16,428 nt of DNA from an uncultured Acidimicrobiaceae bacterium (GTDB lineage Bacteria > Actinomycetota > Acidimicrobiia > Acidimicrobiales > Microtrichaceae), in the NCBI GenBank assembly GCA_937868025.1, contig CALMLJ010000660.1, forward strand, positions 1-16,428. The letters run 5' to 3'. Shown here piece by piece: positions 1-6,414 of the stretch. The translations under genes and the position numbers were made by a program. The notes below the pieces were generated by a model. It made no database searches. It was given only the letters and a program-made list of their open reading frames with translations, and was not told the origin of the DNA. Position 1 is the stretch's first letter. Each line of letters begins with the position of its first letter.

Positions 1-164
1 CGGCCATGTTCAACCTTCCGCCGTCGTTCCCGATCGTCGCGATCGTGTTCGTCGGTTGGCTCATCACCCTCGGAATCACCCGGGACCGCGGGCACGGCGC
101 CGCATCCGGCGACATCGTCCACGACCACCACCATCCGCCCGAGACGACCAACCTGAGCATCTGA
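1..164 (+). CDS. C-terminal fragment of a His-rich membrane protein (5' partial)
   Basis: An open frame (codon phase starting at base 3) enters from the left edge and stops at TGA 162-164. The visible roughly 53 residues begin with a hydrophobic stretch of about 20 residues (FPIVAIVFVGWLITLGI), a plausible final transmembrane helix. A positively charged residue pair follows, then a short tail with the His-rich run HDHHH. The His cluster and the downstream siderophore-interacting reductase suggest a metal-transport membrane protein, but the fragment is too short to name a family. FeoB or another iron permease is possible and unproven. The next gene has its own putative iron-responsive promoter region, so this gene need not be in the same transcript. 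Confidence 0.55.
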   Translation, partial: AMFNLPPSFPIVAIVFVGWLITLGITRDRGHGAASGDIVHDHHHPPETTNLSI

Positions 165-187
165 TCCATCACCTCAGTTCCTTCTTG

Positions 188-221
188 TTAGGTACACCTA
201 TCCTCTGTTAGGAATGCCTAA
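188..221. promoter_or_regulatory. Tandem DtxR/IdeR-type operators
   Basis: Two interrupted palindromes lie in the intergenic region. One is TTAGGTACACCTAT at 188-201 and the other is TTAGGAATGCCTAA at 208-221. Both read TTAGG-N4-CCTA(A/T), and their starts are exactly 20 bp apart, so they fall on the same face of the helix. The half-sites match the TTAGG/CCTAA arms of actinobacterial DtxR/IdeR iron boxes, but the spacing is shorter than in the classic 19-bp box. A manganese-sensing DtxR relative such as MntR is therefore an alternative. The likely target is the gene pair starting at 275. I see no confident -35/-10 pair; TTGTTA at 185-190 is a weak -35 candidate overlapping the first operator. 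Confidence 0.6.
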
Positions 222-274
222 TTACACAGGAGTCCGACCACCGGGACCGAGCCGGCAGAGCTGAGGAGGGGCGG

Positions 275-472
275 ATGGGATGTGCACGCTGCAGAGACAC
301 GGGGGCACTCCGGGTGTACGACACCGACATCGAGTGTGACTGCAGTGCTGCGGCGCACGTTCGCTCGCTCACGCAAATCGCCGTCCACGAACGATCCTGC
401 GTCGCCATCGAGGCAGTCGCCCACTTCGACGTTCGCCAGGTCGATCGACCCCGCAGCAAGGACCGTCCATGA
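275..472 (+). CDS. Small Cys-rich protein, possible metal-binding ribbon (65 aa)
   Basis: A 65-residue frame begins at ATG 275 after a strong Shine-Dalgarno stretch (GAGGAGGGG, 264-272), although the spacing is short. Its TGA overlaps the ATG of the next gene as ATGA, typical of translational coupling and the best argument that it is real. It has a four-cysteine cluster near the N-terminus, C3-x2-C6 and C21-x-C23, with C42 and several histidines later. The pattern CxxCxxTG...CxC resembles zinc-ribbon or iron-sulfur knuckles, but I recognise no named family. Its position after iron-type operators and before a siderophore reductase suggests a small redox or metal-handling partner. This is inference; it could also be a coupling leader peptide. 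Confidence 0.5.
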   Translation: MGCARCRDTGALRVYDTDIECDCSAAAHVRSLTQIAVHERSCVAIEAVAHFDVRQVDRPRSKDRP

Positions 473-1188
473 GCCGACTGACCAGAGCACTCGTCGATGC
501 CGCGACCAGTCCGTTCCTCCGAACCGCGACGGTCGCCGACGTCGTGGAGGTCGGCACCGAGTTCCGACGCATCGGGCTTCGCGGCGACGGCTTGGTCGGG
601 GCATCCTGGAAGCCGGGCCACAAGGTGCAGATCAGGTTCGGTGACGGACTCACCCTGCGCACCTACACCCCGATCCGCTGGGATGCCGAGTCGGGTGCCA
701 CGTCGATCATCGCCTTTCTCCACGGGGGCGGGCCCGGCTCCACAGCGTTGGCGCGGATCGAGATCGGCGAGTCGCTGCAACTGTTCGGCCCCCGCCCGTC
801 GCTCCGGCTGGAGGACATCGCCGGCCCGGCGCTCTTCGTAGGTGACGAGACCTCCATCGGCCTCGCCGTCAACCGCCACGAACAGAGCGGACAGAGCGAC
901 CAGACGGTGTGGATCTTCGAAGCGGCCGACCCCACCGCGTACCGAGACGTGCTGGCGGGGCTCGGAATCGACGCCACCGTGGTGCCGACCGCCGGCTCCG
1001 CCCCGCACGATGCCCTTCGCGACTCGGTCCTCGCCGCGGTCGCTCACGCGCCGAGCGATCCGCTGATCATCACCGGTCGGGCGCAAACGATCTCCGCGCT
1101 CCGCTCCGCCATCAAGACCGCCGGACTCGGCGGTCAGCCGACCACGGTGAAGGCGTACTGGGACGAGCGCCGCACGGGCCTCGACTGA
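469..1188 (+). CDS. Siderophore-interacting protein (FAD-dependent ferric reductase family)
   Basis: This 239-residue protein has the layout of the SIP family (ferredoxin-reductase superfamily), which reduces ferric siderophores in the cytoplasm to release ferrous iron. An N-terminal FAD-binding barrel carries RTYTPIRW (about residues 64-71), the R-x-Y-T flavin motif. HGGGPGSTAL (about 85-94) fits the phosphate-binding stretch. The C-terminal NAD(P)H-like domain opens with ALFVGDETSIG (about 121-131), very close to the GDET signature of SIP proteins. The length is slightly short of usual SIPs (about 250-280). The ATG at 469 overlaps the stop of the 65-residue gene, so the two are probably translated together, under the TTAGG-type operators at 188-221. 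Family assignment is confident; the substrate is unknown. Confidence 0.88.
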   Translation: MSRLTRALVDAATSPFLRTATVADVVEVGTEFRRIGLRGDGLVGASWKPGHKVQIRFGDGLTLRTYTPIRWDAESGATSIIAFLHGGGPGSTALARIEIGESLQLFGPRPSLRLEDIAGPALFVGDETSIGLAVNRHEQSGQSDQTVWIFEAADPTAYRDVLAGLGIDATVVPTAGSAPHDALRDSVLAAVAHAPSDPLIITGRAQTISALRSAIKTAGLGGQPTTVKAYWDERRTGLD

Positions 1189-1290
1189 CCGACCGAGTCC
1201 GTCGCAGCCATCGGCTCGGGTCCGAGATCGCCGTCCGGCGCGTGGCGCGATGCCCTTGACGTTCTCACCTCTGGCTACTTGGTCGTTCTG

Positions 1291-1506
1291 TCACGATCTC
1301 GCGAGTGCACACGCTGCGTCGACGAGGCCGGCATCGAGGCGCACGCCGGGTGTCAGCACCGTCCGAGTCGACGGTTCGACGATCACGCGGACGCTGTTGG
1401 TGCGTTCGACGGCCACCGTTCCGTTCGGCTGGAGGATCAACGTCGCCGTCACCCTCCCCTCGCAATCGAGGAGCTGCACCTTGTCGAGGTAGTCGTCGAG
1501 GTTCAC
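1291..1506 (-). CDS. Small hypothetical protein divergent from the zinc GTPase
   Basis: A minus-strand frame with GC-rich third positions, typical of the window, ends at 1291. I place the start at GTG 1506-1504 (71 residues) because TACGAT (1518-1513) lies exactly 6 nt upstream, the same leaderless geometry seen at the GTPase and the COG0701 permease. An in-frame ATG at 1536 would give 81 residues, but it lies inside the regulator box and has no good ribosome site. The protein is acidic at its N-terminus (NLDDYLDK), looks beta-rich and has two Cys. I recognise no family. Sharing a putative Zur box with the GTPase suggests a zinc-limitation role, which is inference. Confidence 0.5.
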   Translation of the reverse strand: MNLDDYLDKVQLLDCEGRVTATLILQPNGTVAVERTNSVRVIVEPSTRTVLTPGVRLDAGLVDAACALARS

Positions 1507-1520
1507 AACCTCATCGTATA

Positions 1521-1538
1521 TGAGAGTGACTCCCATTC
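1521..1538. promoter_or_regulatory. Candidate Zur box A (GTPase / divergent small gene)
   Basis: TGAGAGT-G-ACTCCCA (1521-1535) is a 7-1-7 palindrome matching in 6 of 7 arm positions and is followed by TTC. It resembles the actinobacterial Zur box TGAAAATGATTTTCA (10 of 15 positions) and the three other boxes in this window. It sits between divergent starts at 1506 and 1555, next to -10-like TACGAT (minus, 1518-1513) and TACACT (plus, 1543-1548). A bound repressor would block both. Confidence 0.65.
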
Positions 1539-1542
1539 CTGG

Positions 1543-1555
1543 TACACTGCCGACA
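1543..1555 (+). promoter_or_regulatory. Putative leaderless promoter of the zinc GTPase
   Basis: TACACT (1543-1548) is a good actinobacterial -10 hexamer. After 6 nt (GCCGAC) comes the ATG at 1555, so the predicted transcription start is the A of the start codon or next to it. No Shine-Dalgarno is seen, consistent with a leaderless mRNA. No clear -35 is visible; the upstream space is filled by the candidate Zur box. Confidence 0.5.
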
Positions 1556-2772
1556 TGGCTCCACTTCCCGTGACCGTCCTCTCCGGCTTCCTCGGGGCCG
1601 GCAAGACGACCGTCCTCAACCACGTCCTCTCCAACCGCGAAGGGCTCCGTGTCGCGGTGATCGTCAACGACATGAGCCAGGTCAACATCGACGCGGAACT
1701 CGTCCGCAGCGGGGATGCGAGCCTCGACCGCACGTCCGAACGCCTCGTCGAGATGACGAACGGCTGCATCTGCTGCACCCTCCGCGAGGACCTCCTCGTC
1801 GAAGTCGGCCGCCTCGTCGCCGAGGGCCGCTTCGACTACCTCCTGATCGAATCCACCGGTATCTCCGAACCCATGCCGGTCGCCTCGACCTTCGCCTTCA
1901 TCGACGAGGAGGGCAACTCACTCAGTGACTCCGCCCGTCTCGACACGATGGTCACCGTCGTCGATGCCGAACGGTTCACCTCGGACCTCGATATCGTCGA
2001 CGACCTGGCAAGCCTCGGCGTCGGTGCCGACGAGGACGACGAACGCACCGTGGTCGACCTGCTCATCGACCAGGTCGAGTTCGCCGACGTGCTCCTGATC
2101 AACAAGTGCGACCTCGTCGCCGAGCCCGACCTCGCCAAACTCGAGGTCCTGCTCGAGCGCCTCAACCCGGGCGCCGAGGTCATCCGTTCATCGAACGGCC
2201 AGGTCCCGTTGCGTCAGATCCTCGACACGGGTTCCTTCGACTTCGAACAGGCCGCCGAGAACCCGGGTTGGGTTCGTGCGCTCAACGGCGAACTCCCACC
2301 CGAGACCGACGAGTTCGGCATCTCGAGCTTCGTCTACCGCGCCCGTCGGCCCTTCCACCCCAAACGCCTCGCCAAGGCACTCCGACGTCCGTTCGACGGG
2401 GTACTGCGCTCCAAGGGGTTCATCTGGCTCGCCACACGGCCGGACATCATGGGCCTCTGGAGCCAGGCCGGCGGCTCGCTCGTCCTCGAGCCGCTGTCGC
2501 GTTGGCTCGCCGACACACCGCGTGACGAGTGGGATCTCGACGCCGAGGAGACCTGCAGCCTCGACGCCATGTGGGACGGTGACGCCGGCGATCGTCGACA
2601 AGAGTTGGTGTTCATCGGCACGGCCCTCGACGAAGCCGCGATCCGGAGCCGCCTCGACGGGGCGCTCCTGACCGATCGCGAGATGACCGCCGGCCCGAAT
2701 CGATGGCGTCGCTTCAGCGATCCCCTCCCGGAGTGGGACCTCGACGGCCTCGACGACCCCGACCACGCCTGA
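1555..2772 (+). CDS. COG0523 (CobW-family) GTPase, putative zinc metallochaperone
   Basis: This 405-residue P-loop GTPase belongs to the COG0523 branch linked to zinc delivery (YciC/ZigA/ZNG1 type). It has Walker [10 protein letters not shown] (residues 11-19), the metal-binding GCICC (C71, C73, C74), ESTG (99-102) and the guanine motif NKCD (183-186). A C-terminal CobW_C domain follows, ending in the usual [15 protein letters not shown] segment. An acidic stretch ([13 protein letters not shown], about 158-170) is common in actinobacterial zinc-type members. Such proteins are thought to insert zinc into client proteins in the cytoplasm when zinc is scarce. The frame is open further upstream, but ATG 1555 gives a proper N-terminus directly before the P-loop and fits the TACACT-N6-ATG promoter. 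It heads an operon with L28, L33, a degenerate paralogue and a WD40 protein. Confidence 0.93.
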   Translation: MAPLPVTVLSGFLGAGKTTVLNHVLSNREGLRVAVIVNDMSQVNIDAELVRSGDASLDRTSERLVEMTNGCICCTLREDLLVEVGRLVAEGRFDYLLIESTGISEPMPVASTFAFIDEEGNSLSDSARLDTMVTVVDAERFTSDLDIVDDLASLGVGADEDDERTVVDLLIDQVEFADVLLINKCDLVAEPDLAKLEVLLERLNPGAEVIRSSNGQVPLRQILDTGSFDFEQAAENPGWVRALNGELPPETDEFGISSFVYRARRPFHPKRLAKALRRPFDGVLRSKGFIWLATRPDIMGLWSQAGGSLVLEPLSRWLADTPRDEWDLDAEETCSLDAMWDGDAGDRRQELVFIGTALDEAAIRSRLDGALLTDREMTAGPNRWRRFSDPLPEWDLDGLDDPDHA

Positions 2773-2805
2773 ACCACCAAGCCCTACCGACCACGAGGAG
2801 TATCC

Positions 2806-3042
2806 ATGTCCAATGTCTGCATGGTGACCGGCGCCCACCCCGGCTTCGGGAACAACGTCAGCCACAGCCAGCGCAAGACCCGACGAATGTGGAAGGTCAA
2901 CATCCAACGCAAGCGATTCTGGGTCCCCTCCGAACGGCGCTGGGTCACGCTCACCGTCTCGGCACGTGGCATCAAGACGATCGACAAGAACGGCATCGAA
3001 TCCGTTGTCGCCGATCTGCGTCGGCGGGGGGTGAAGTTCTGA
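2806..3042 (+). CDS. rpmB: 50S ribosomal protein L28, zinc-independent (C-minus) form
   Basis: The 78-residue product starts MSNVCMVTG and contains [33 protein letters not shown] and TIDKNGI, all hallmark L28 segments. It has a single Cys (C5) and lacks the paired CxxC motifs of zinc-binding L28, so it is the C-minus paralogue type that replaces the zinc form during zinc limitation and frees zinc from ribosomes. In actinobacteria such paralogues are commonly Zur-controlled next to a COG0523 gene. The start has a good ribosome site, GAGGAG (2795-2800), 5 nt before the ATG. It lies 33 bp after the GTPase and its TGA overlaps the ATG of L33 by one base. Family is certain; the zinc-responsive role is inferred from sequence type and context. 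Confidence 0.95.
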   Translation: MSNVCMVTGAHPGFGNNVSHSQRKTRRMWKVNIQRKRFWVPSERRWVTLTVSARGIKTIDKNGIESVVADLRRRGVKF

Positions 3043-3206
3043 TGGCCAAGTCGGCGAACCGACCCATCATCAAGCTCAAGTCGACCGCCGGCACCGGCTT
3101 CACCTACGTCACCCGCAAGAACAAGGTCAACACGCGGGAGCGACTCGAACTCATGAAGTACGACCCCAAGGTCCGCCGCCACGTCATGTTCCGCGAAGAG
3201 CGATGA
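3042..3206 (+). CDS. rpmG: 50S ribosomal protein L33, zinc-independent (C-minus) form
   Basis: The 54-residue product has the L33 layout: [19 protein letters not shown], then [21 protein letters not shown] and [10 protein letters not shown]. It contains no cysteine, whereas the zinc-binding form has two CxxC pairs. It is therefore the C-minus version that can build ribosomes without zinc. The ATG at 3042 overlaps the L28 stop (TGATG), and its own TGA overlaps the next ATG as ATGA (3203-3206), so translation of L28, L33 and the following gene is probably coupled. Presence with C-minus L28 and a COG0523 GTPase is the classic ribosomal arm of an actinobacterial zinc-starvation response. Confidence 0.95.
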   Translation: MAKSANRPIIKLKSTAGTGFTYVTRKNKVNTRERLELMKYDPKVRRHVMFREER

Positions 3207-4081
3207 CGATTCCGGTCACGGTCGTGACCGGACGCGACGGACCGGGGCCCGGCGAGCTCGCCGCCCGCCTCCTCGAGCGGTTCACACCGCCCCGACGCGT
3301 CGCGGTCGTCTCCGCCGCCCCGGCTCCCGCGCTCAACCGCGCGTGGGTCGTGATCGAGGCGGAGGAACACGCCGCGTACACCGAGGACGACTGCGCCTGC
3401 TGCGCCGTCCGGGTCGATCTCGTCACGATCCTCCGCCACCTCGGTCACAGGACACAGCGACCGGATCACCTGATCCTCACGACCACGGGGTACTGCGATG
3501 TGGCCGTCATCGTCACGACGCTCCTCGCCGACCACGACCTCCGGCGCACGTACCACCTCGACGGCATCCTGGCCGTGGTCGACGGCGCGGGCTGCGGCGG
3601 GCCGGCCCCGACCGCCGAAGACCGGCGACGCATCGCCATCGCGGATCGGGTCGTCCACGACATCGACCTCCTGTCGACCACCAAGCTCGACGAACTCCTC
3701 CACCTCGGCGCCTTCGTGCCTCAGCAGACGATCCGTCGATTGTCCGACCCACGGTTCGTCCACCCGGCCGTCATCGGTTCGCCCGACAGCTGGCAGACCG
3801 TCCGGTTGTCCGAGCCCGGAGTGCTCGACGTCGATCGCCTGCACGACTGGTTGTCGTCGGTCCAGCACGACCTGGGCCCTGACTTGTTGCGATTCGAGGC
3901 GGTGCTCGCCATCCGCGACGAGGACCGCCAGTGGATCGCGCATGGCGCCCGCACGGTGACCGACATCGCGGACGGCAACCCCTGGCCGAACCAACGGCGA
4001 TGGTCGGCGATCAGCCTCGTGGGCCGGGGGGTCGACCACGACGAGCTCCGGCACGGATTCCGAGACTGCACCGTCGAGTGA
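3203..4081 (+). CDS. Degenerate CobW/COG0523-like protein lacking the P-loop (pseudo-GTPase)
   Basis: This 292-residue protein aligns by eye with COG0523 proteins throughout. The N-terminal VTVVTG matches the first strand, but the P-loop GxxGxGKT reads GRDGPGPG (10-17), so the catalytic Lys and Thr are replaced by Pro and Gly. The metal motif is intact as DCACC (C64, C66, C67). The ESTG position reads TTTG (93-96), and TKLD (160-163) replaces NKxD. The C-terminal CobW_C signature is preserved, ending [11 protein letters not shown]...GFRDC (about 266-289). It should not bind nucleotide normally but could bind zinc through CxCC. Its ATG overlaps the L33 stop and its TGA overlaps the GTG of the WD40 gene. 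Shortness compared with the 405-residue GTPase and retained Cys suggest a dedicated partner, which is inference. Confidence 0.8.
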   Translation: MTIPVTVVTGRDGPGPGELAARLLERFTPPRRVAVVSAAPAPALNRAWVVIEAEEHAAYTEDDCACCAVRVDLVTILRHLGHRTQRPDHLILTTTGYCDVAVIVTTLLADHDLRRTYHLDGILAVVDGAGCGGPAPTAEDRRRIAIADRVVHDIDLLSTTKLDELLHLGAFVPQQTIRRLSDPRFVHPAVIGSPDSWQTVRLSEPGVLDVDRLHDWLSSVQHDLGPDLLRFEAVLAIRDEDRQWIAHGARTVTDIADGNPWPNQRRWSAISLVGRGVDHDELRHGFRDCTVE

Positions 4082-5067
4082 ACACCGGGTCGCGGCTGAC
4101 GCCGATACTCGAACTCGAGGAGGCCATCTCCGTCCTTCGTTGGTCGGCTGACGCGAACCATCTGTACATCGGCACGCGAGGCCTCCAGCACGCCACGCTC
4201 ACCGACGGCCACCTCGTCTTCCTGCCGCCGTCGCAACTGGGGATCACCGCGGCAGCGTGGTCGGATCACCCTGCGCTCGTCGCAGCCGGAAGCGCATGCG
4301 GCCAACTGGTCGTGGCCGGCGGCGAAGTACCGTGGCGGCTCGATCTCGGCGGATGGATCCACGACCTCTGCTGGAAGGACGACCTCCTCGCCGTCGGAGT
4401 CGGCGAGCGACTCGCCGTGTACGACGCTCACGGGCACCTCGTTCGCGACTACCCGTTCCGGCCCGGTCCGATCACGGCCGTCTGCTGGTCGAACCACCGC
4501 GGCGCGAGGATCATCGCCGGTACCGTCGGCGGCCTCGAGTGCTACGACCCCGCCGACACGGCCCGGGATCGCCCCGTGTCGGTGTCCCATTCTCCCGGCG
4601 CGGTGTCGGTGGTGCGTCCAGCTCCCGACGGCCGGGCCGCCGCATGCGGGGACGTTCACGGCGACTGCCGGGTGCTGTTCCTCGAAACGGACCACGAGTG
4701 TGTTCTCCACGGCTTCCCCGGCAGGACCGACCTCGTCGGCTGGACGGCAACCGGCACCCATCTCTGCGTCGTCGGCGGCGTCGAGCTCACGATCTGGGAG
4801 GTCGGACTCGACGATGTCGACACCGAACCGATCGTCCTCGACGGACACGAACAGGACATCACGGCCATGGCGGTCGCGCCCTCCGACGACCTGATCGCCA
4901 CGGGAGACGCCGGCGGGACCGTGAGCATCTGGGAACGCGCCGGCGACTGGGAACTGGTCACGCAACTCCGGTGCGCCGGCAGTGTGAGTGCACTCGACTG
5001 GTGGGCTCCGGGCGCAGCGATCACGATCGGTACCGACTCGGGCCACGTGTACTCGTTCAGCGTGTGA
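4078..5067 (+). CDS. WD40-like beta-propeller protein of the zinc operon
   Basis: The GTG at 4078 overlaps the previous stop (GTGA), giving 329 residues with no signal peptide, so the protein is probably cytoplasmic. Repeated units of about 40 residues end in strands such as LAVYDA, LECYD, LTIWEV, VSIWERA and VYSFS. The clearest WD repeat is DGHEQDITAMAV...GTVSIWE (255-286). The count fits a six- or seven-bladed propeller. It is rich in Cys (about nine) and His for a propeller. WD40 proteins normally act as protein-binding platforms, so a scaffold for the upstream GTPase or the P-loop-less paralogue is plausible. I do not recall a characterised function for this pairing. The reading frame stays open upstream, but GTG 4078 is the only start explaining the tight coupling. 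It meets the dihydroorotase tail to tail with an 11-bp overlap. Confidence 0.8.
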   Translation: MNTGSRLTPILELEEAISVLRWSADANHLYIGTRGLQHATLTDGHLVFLPPSQLGITAAAWSDHPALVAAGSACGQLVVAGGEVPWRLDLGGWIHDLCWKDDLLAVGVGERLAVYDAHGHLVRDYPFRPGPITAVCWSNHRGARIIAGTVGGLECYDPADTARDRPVSVSHSPGAVSVVRPAPDGRAAACGDVHGDCRVLFLETDHECVLHGFPGRTDLVGWTATGTHLCVVGGVELTIWEVGLDDVDTEPIVLDGHEQDITAMAVAPSDDLIATGDAGGTVSIWERAGDWELVTQLRCAGSVSALDWWAPGAAITIGTDSGHVYSFSV

Positions 5068-6364
5068 CGGGTCTCGGCGACCAGACCGGCACGCCGTCCC
5101 GTACGGTGAACGCACCTCGCAGGACCGTGTGCCGGACCTGCGCTGTCATCGCCCGCCCGTTCCATGGCGAGTTCTGCGACAGGCTCGCGAGCCGGTCGGC
5201 ATCGACGGTCCAGCGCGCGGCGGGGTCGATGACAGCAAGGTTGGCGGGGCGCCCGACGGCAATCGGACCGCCGTGGTCGGCGAGCCCGGCGATTCGCGCC
5301 GGGACGATCGACACGAGCTGAACCGCGCGTTCGACGCTCAGGACTCCATTGCCGACCAGCTCGGTGAACACCACTGCCGCGGATGTCTCGACGCCCAACA
5401 TGCCCGGAGGTGCCGATTCGAACGGAGCGCTCTTGGCGTCGCAGTCGTGCGGCGCATGGTCGGTGGCGATGGCGTCGATTGTCCCGTCGCGAATCGCCTC
5501 GACCAGCGCGGCGCGGTCGGAGGCTTCTCGGATCGGCGGGTTCATCTTGCCCGAGGTGCCGAGGGACTCGACATCGTCGTCGGTCAGCACCAGGTGTTGA
5601 GGGGTCACCTCGGCAGTGACGCGGACACCGGACGCACGCGCCGAACGGATCAGGTCCGCCGAGCGCCCTGAAGAGAGGTGCAGCACGTGGAGTCGACCGT
5701 CGGTCGCTCGTGCGAGTTCGAGATCACGGGCGACGATGACGTCCTCGGCCTCCCGAGGACGTCCGCGCCGACCGAGCCGCCGCGAGGCAGGGCCCTCGTG
5801 CATGGACCCTCCGGCCACCAGCCGAGCGTCCTCGGCGTGCTGGGCGATGACCACTCCACTGAACCGGCTCGAGAACTCGAGGGCACCTCGCATGAGGCGG
5901 GGATCGGCGACAGCGTCCCCGTCATCGGTGAAGATCCGGACGCCGCACGCCGCAAGGGCGGCCAGATCGGTGAGGTGCTCTCCGGCCCGTCCCCGTGTGA
6001 TCGTGGCGGAGGCGACCAGGTCACAGGGCAACCCGGCGGCACGACGACGCACTTCATCGACCATCTCGACGCTGTCGATCGGAGGATCGGTGTTCGGCAT
6101 CATCACGCACGCGGTGATCCCACCGAGCGCCGCGCCCAACGCTCCCGATTCCAGGGTCTCAGCGCGCCCCGGACCCGGCGTCCTGAAGTGCACCTGGAGA
6201 TCAACGAGTCCGGGCGTCACCCAGCAACCGTCGACATCGATGTCGTCGCCGCTGACGGCGAGGTCCGCTCCGACATCCACGATCACGCCGCTCTCGTCGA
6301 ACGCGACGTCAACGCGACGCGCACCGGAGTGATCGACCACCGTGCCACCACGCAACACCTGCAT
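5057..6364 (-). CDS. Dihydroorotase-like amidohydrolase with altered HxH metal motif
   Basis: This 435-residue protein has the class I dihydroorotase fold, whose members cyclise carbamoyl-aspartate to dihydroorotate in pyrimidine synthesis using metal. PGLVDLQVHFRTPG (51-64) is the N-terminal metal/substrate loop, but the first His of HxH is Gln (Q57-V-H59). Other ligand positions look conserved: FTDDGD (D148), AQH (H176), LHVLHL (H229) and ATDHAPH (D302). MPNT (89-92) and GKMNPPIR (272-279) are also family motifs. The ATG at 6364 follows GGAGGG 11 nt upstream, and the candidate Zur box at 6381 lies just beyond. PyrC paralogues are known members of zinc-starvation regulons, so this may be a low-zinc or altered-metal version. 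It could instead be the sole housekeeping enzyme or a hydantoinase-like relative. Confidence 0.85.
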   Translation of the reverse strand: MQVLRGGTVVDHSGARRVDVAFDESGVIVDVGADLAVSGDDIDVDGCWVTPGLVDLQVHFRTPGPGRAETLESGALGAALGGITACVMMPNTDPPIDSVEMVDEVRRRAAGLPCDLVASATITRGRAGEHLTDLAALAACGVRIFTDDGDAVADPRLMRGALEFSSRFSGVVIAQHAEDARLVAGGSMHEGPASRRLGRRGRPREAEDVIVARDLELARATDGRLHVLHLSSGRSADLIRSARASGVRVTAEVTPQHLVLTDDDVESLGTSGKMNPPIREASDRAALVEAIRDGTIDAIATDHAPHDCDAKSAPFESAPPGMLGVETSAAVVFTELVGNGVLSVERAVQLVSIVPARIAGLADHGGPIAVGRPANLAVIDPAARWTVDADRLASLSQNSPWNGRAMTAQVRHTVLRGAFTVRDGVPVWSPRPVTR

Positions 6365-6380
6365 CGCCAACCAATCCCTC

Positions 6381-6398
6381 CGAGAACTGTTCCCATTC
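6381..6398. promoter_or_regulatory. Candidate Zur box B (dihydroorotase / permease divergent promoter)
   Basis: CGAGAAC-T-GTTCCCA (6381-6395) followed by TTC is a 7-1-7 palindrome matching in 5 of 7 arm positions. It aligns with the boxes at 1521, 11240 and 16238 through the right-hand TTC(C/T)CATTC. It lies 17 bp upstream of the dihydroorotase ATG and 3 bp before the -10-like TACATT of the permease. It is the weakest of the four against the known TGAAAATGATTTTCA consensus (8 of 15). Confidence 0.5.
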
Positions 6399-6401
6399 TT
6401 G

Positions 6402-6414
6402 TACATTTCGTCGG
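6402..6414 (+). promoter_or_regulatory. Putative leaderless promoter of the COG0701 permease
   Basis: TACATT (6402-6407), then 6 nt (TCGTCG), then GTG at 6414. This repeats the geometry of TACACT-N6-ATG at the zinc GTPase, and the candidate Zur box ends 3 bp upstream (4 bp at the GTPase). No Shine-Dalgarno precedes the GTG. Confidence 0.45.

Noticed and set aside
1189..1290. Terminator between the siderophore reductase and the small minus-strand gene
   Set aside because: Only a 5-bp arm pair (CTCGG/CCGAG) with a 2-nt loop and no T-run is present; not a credible hairpin.
1279..1554. N-terminal extension of the zinc GTPase from an upstream in-frame start
   Set aside because: COG0523 proteins begin just before the P-loop, the extension overlaps the box and divergent gene, and ATG 1555 has a well-placed -10.
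3721..5115. Long minus-strand frame opposite the pseudo-GTPase and WD40 genes
   Set aside because: No motif, crosses several well-supported coupled genes, and has atypical composition.
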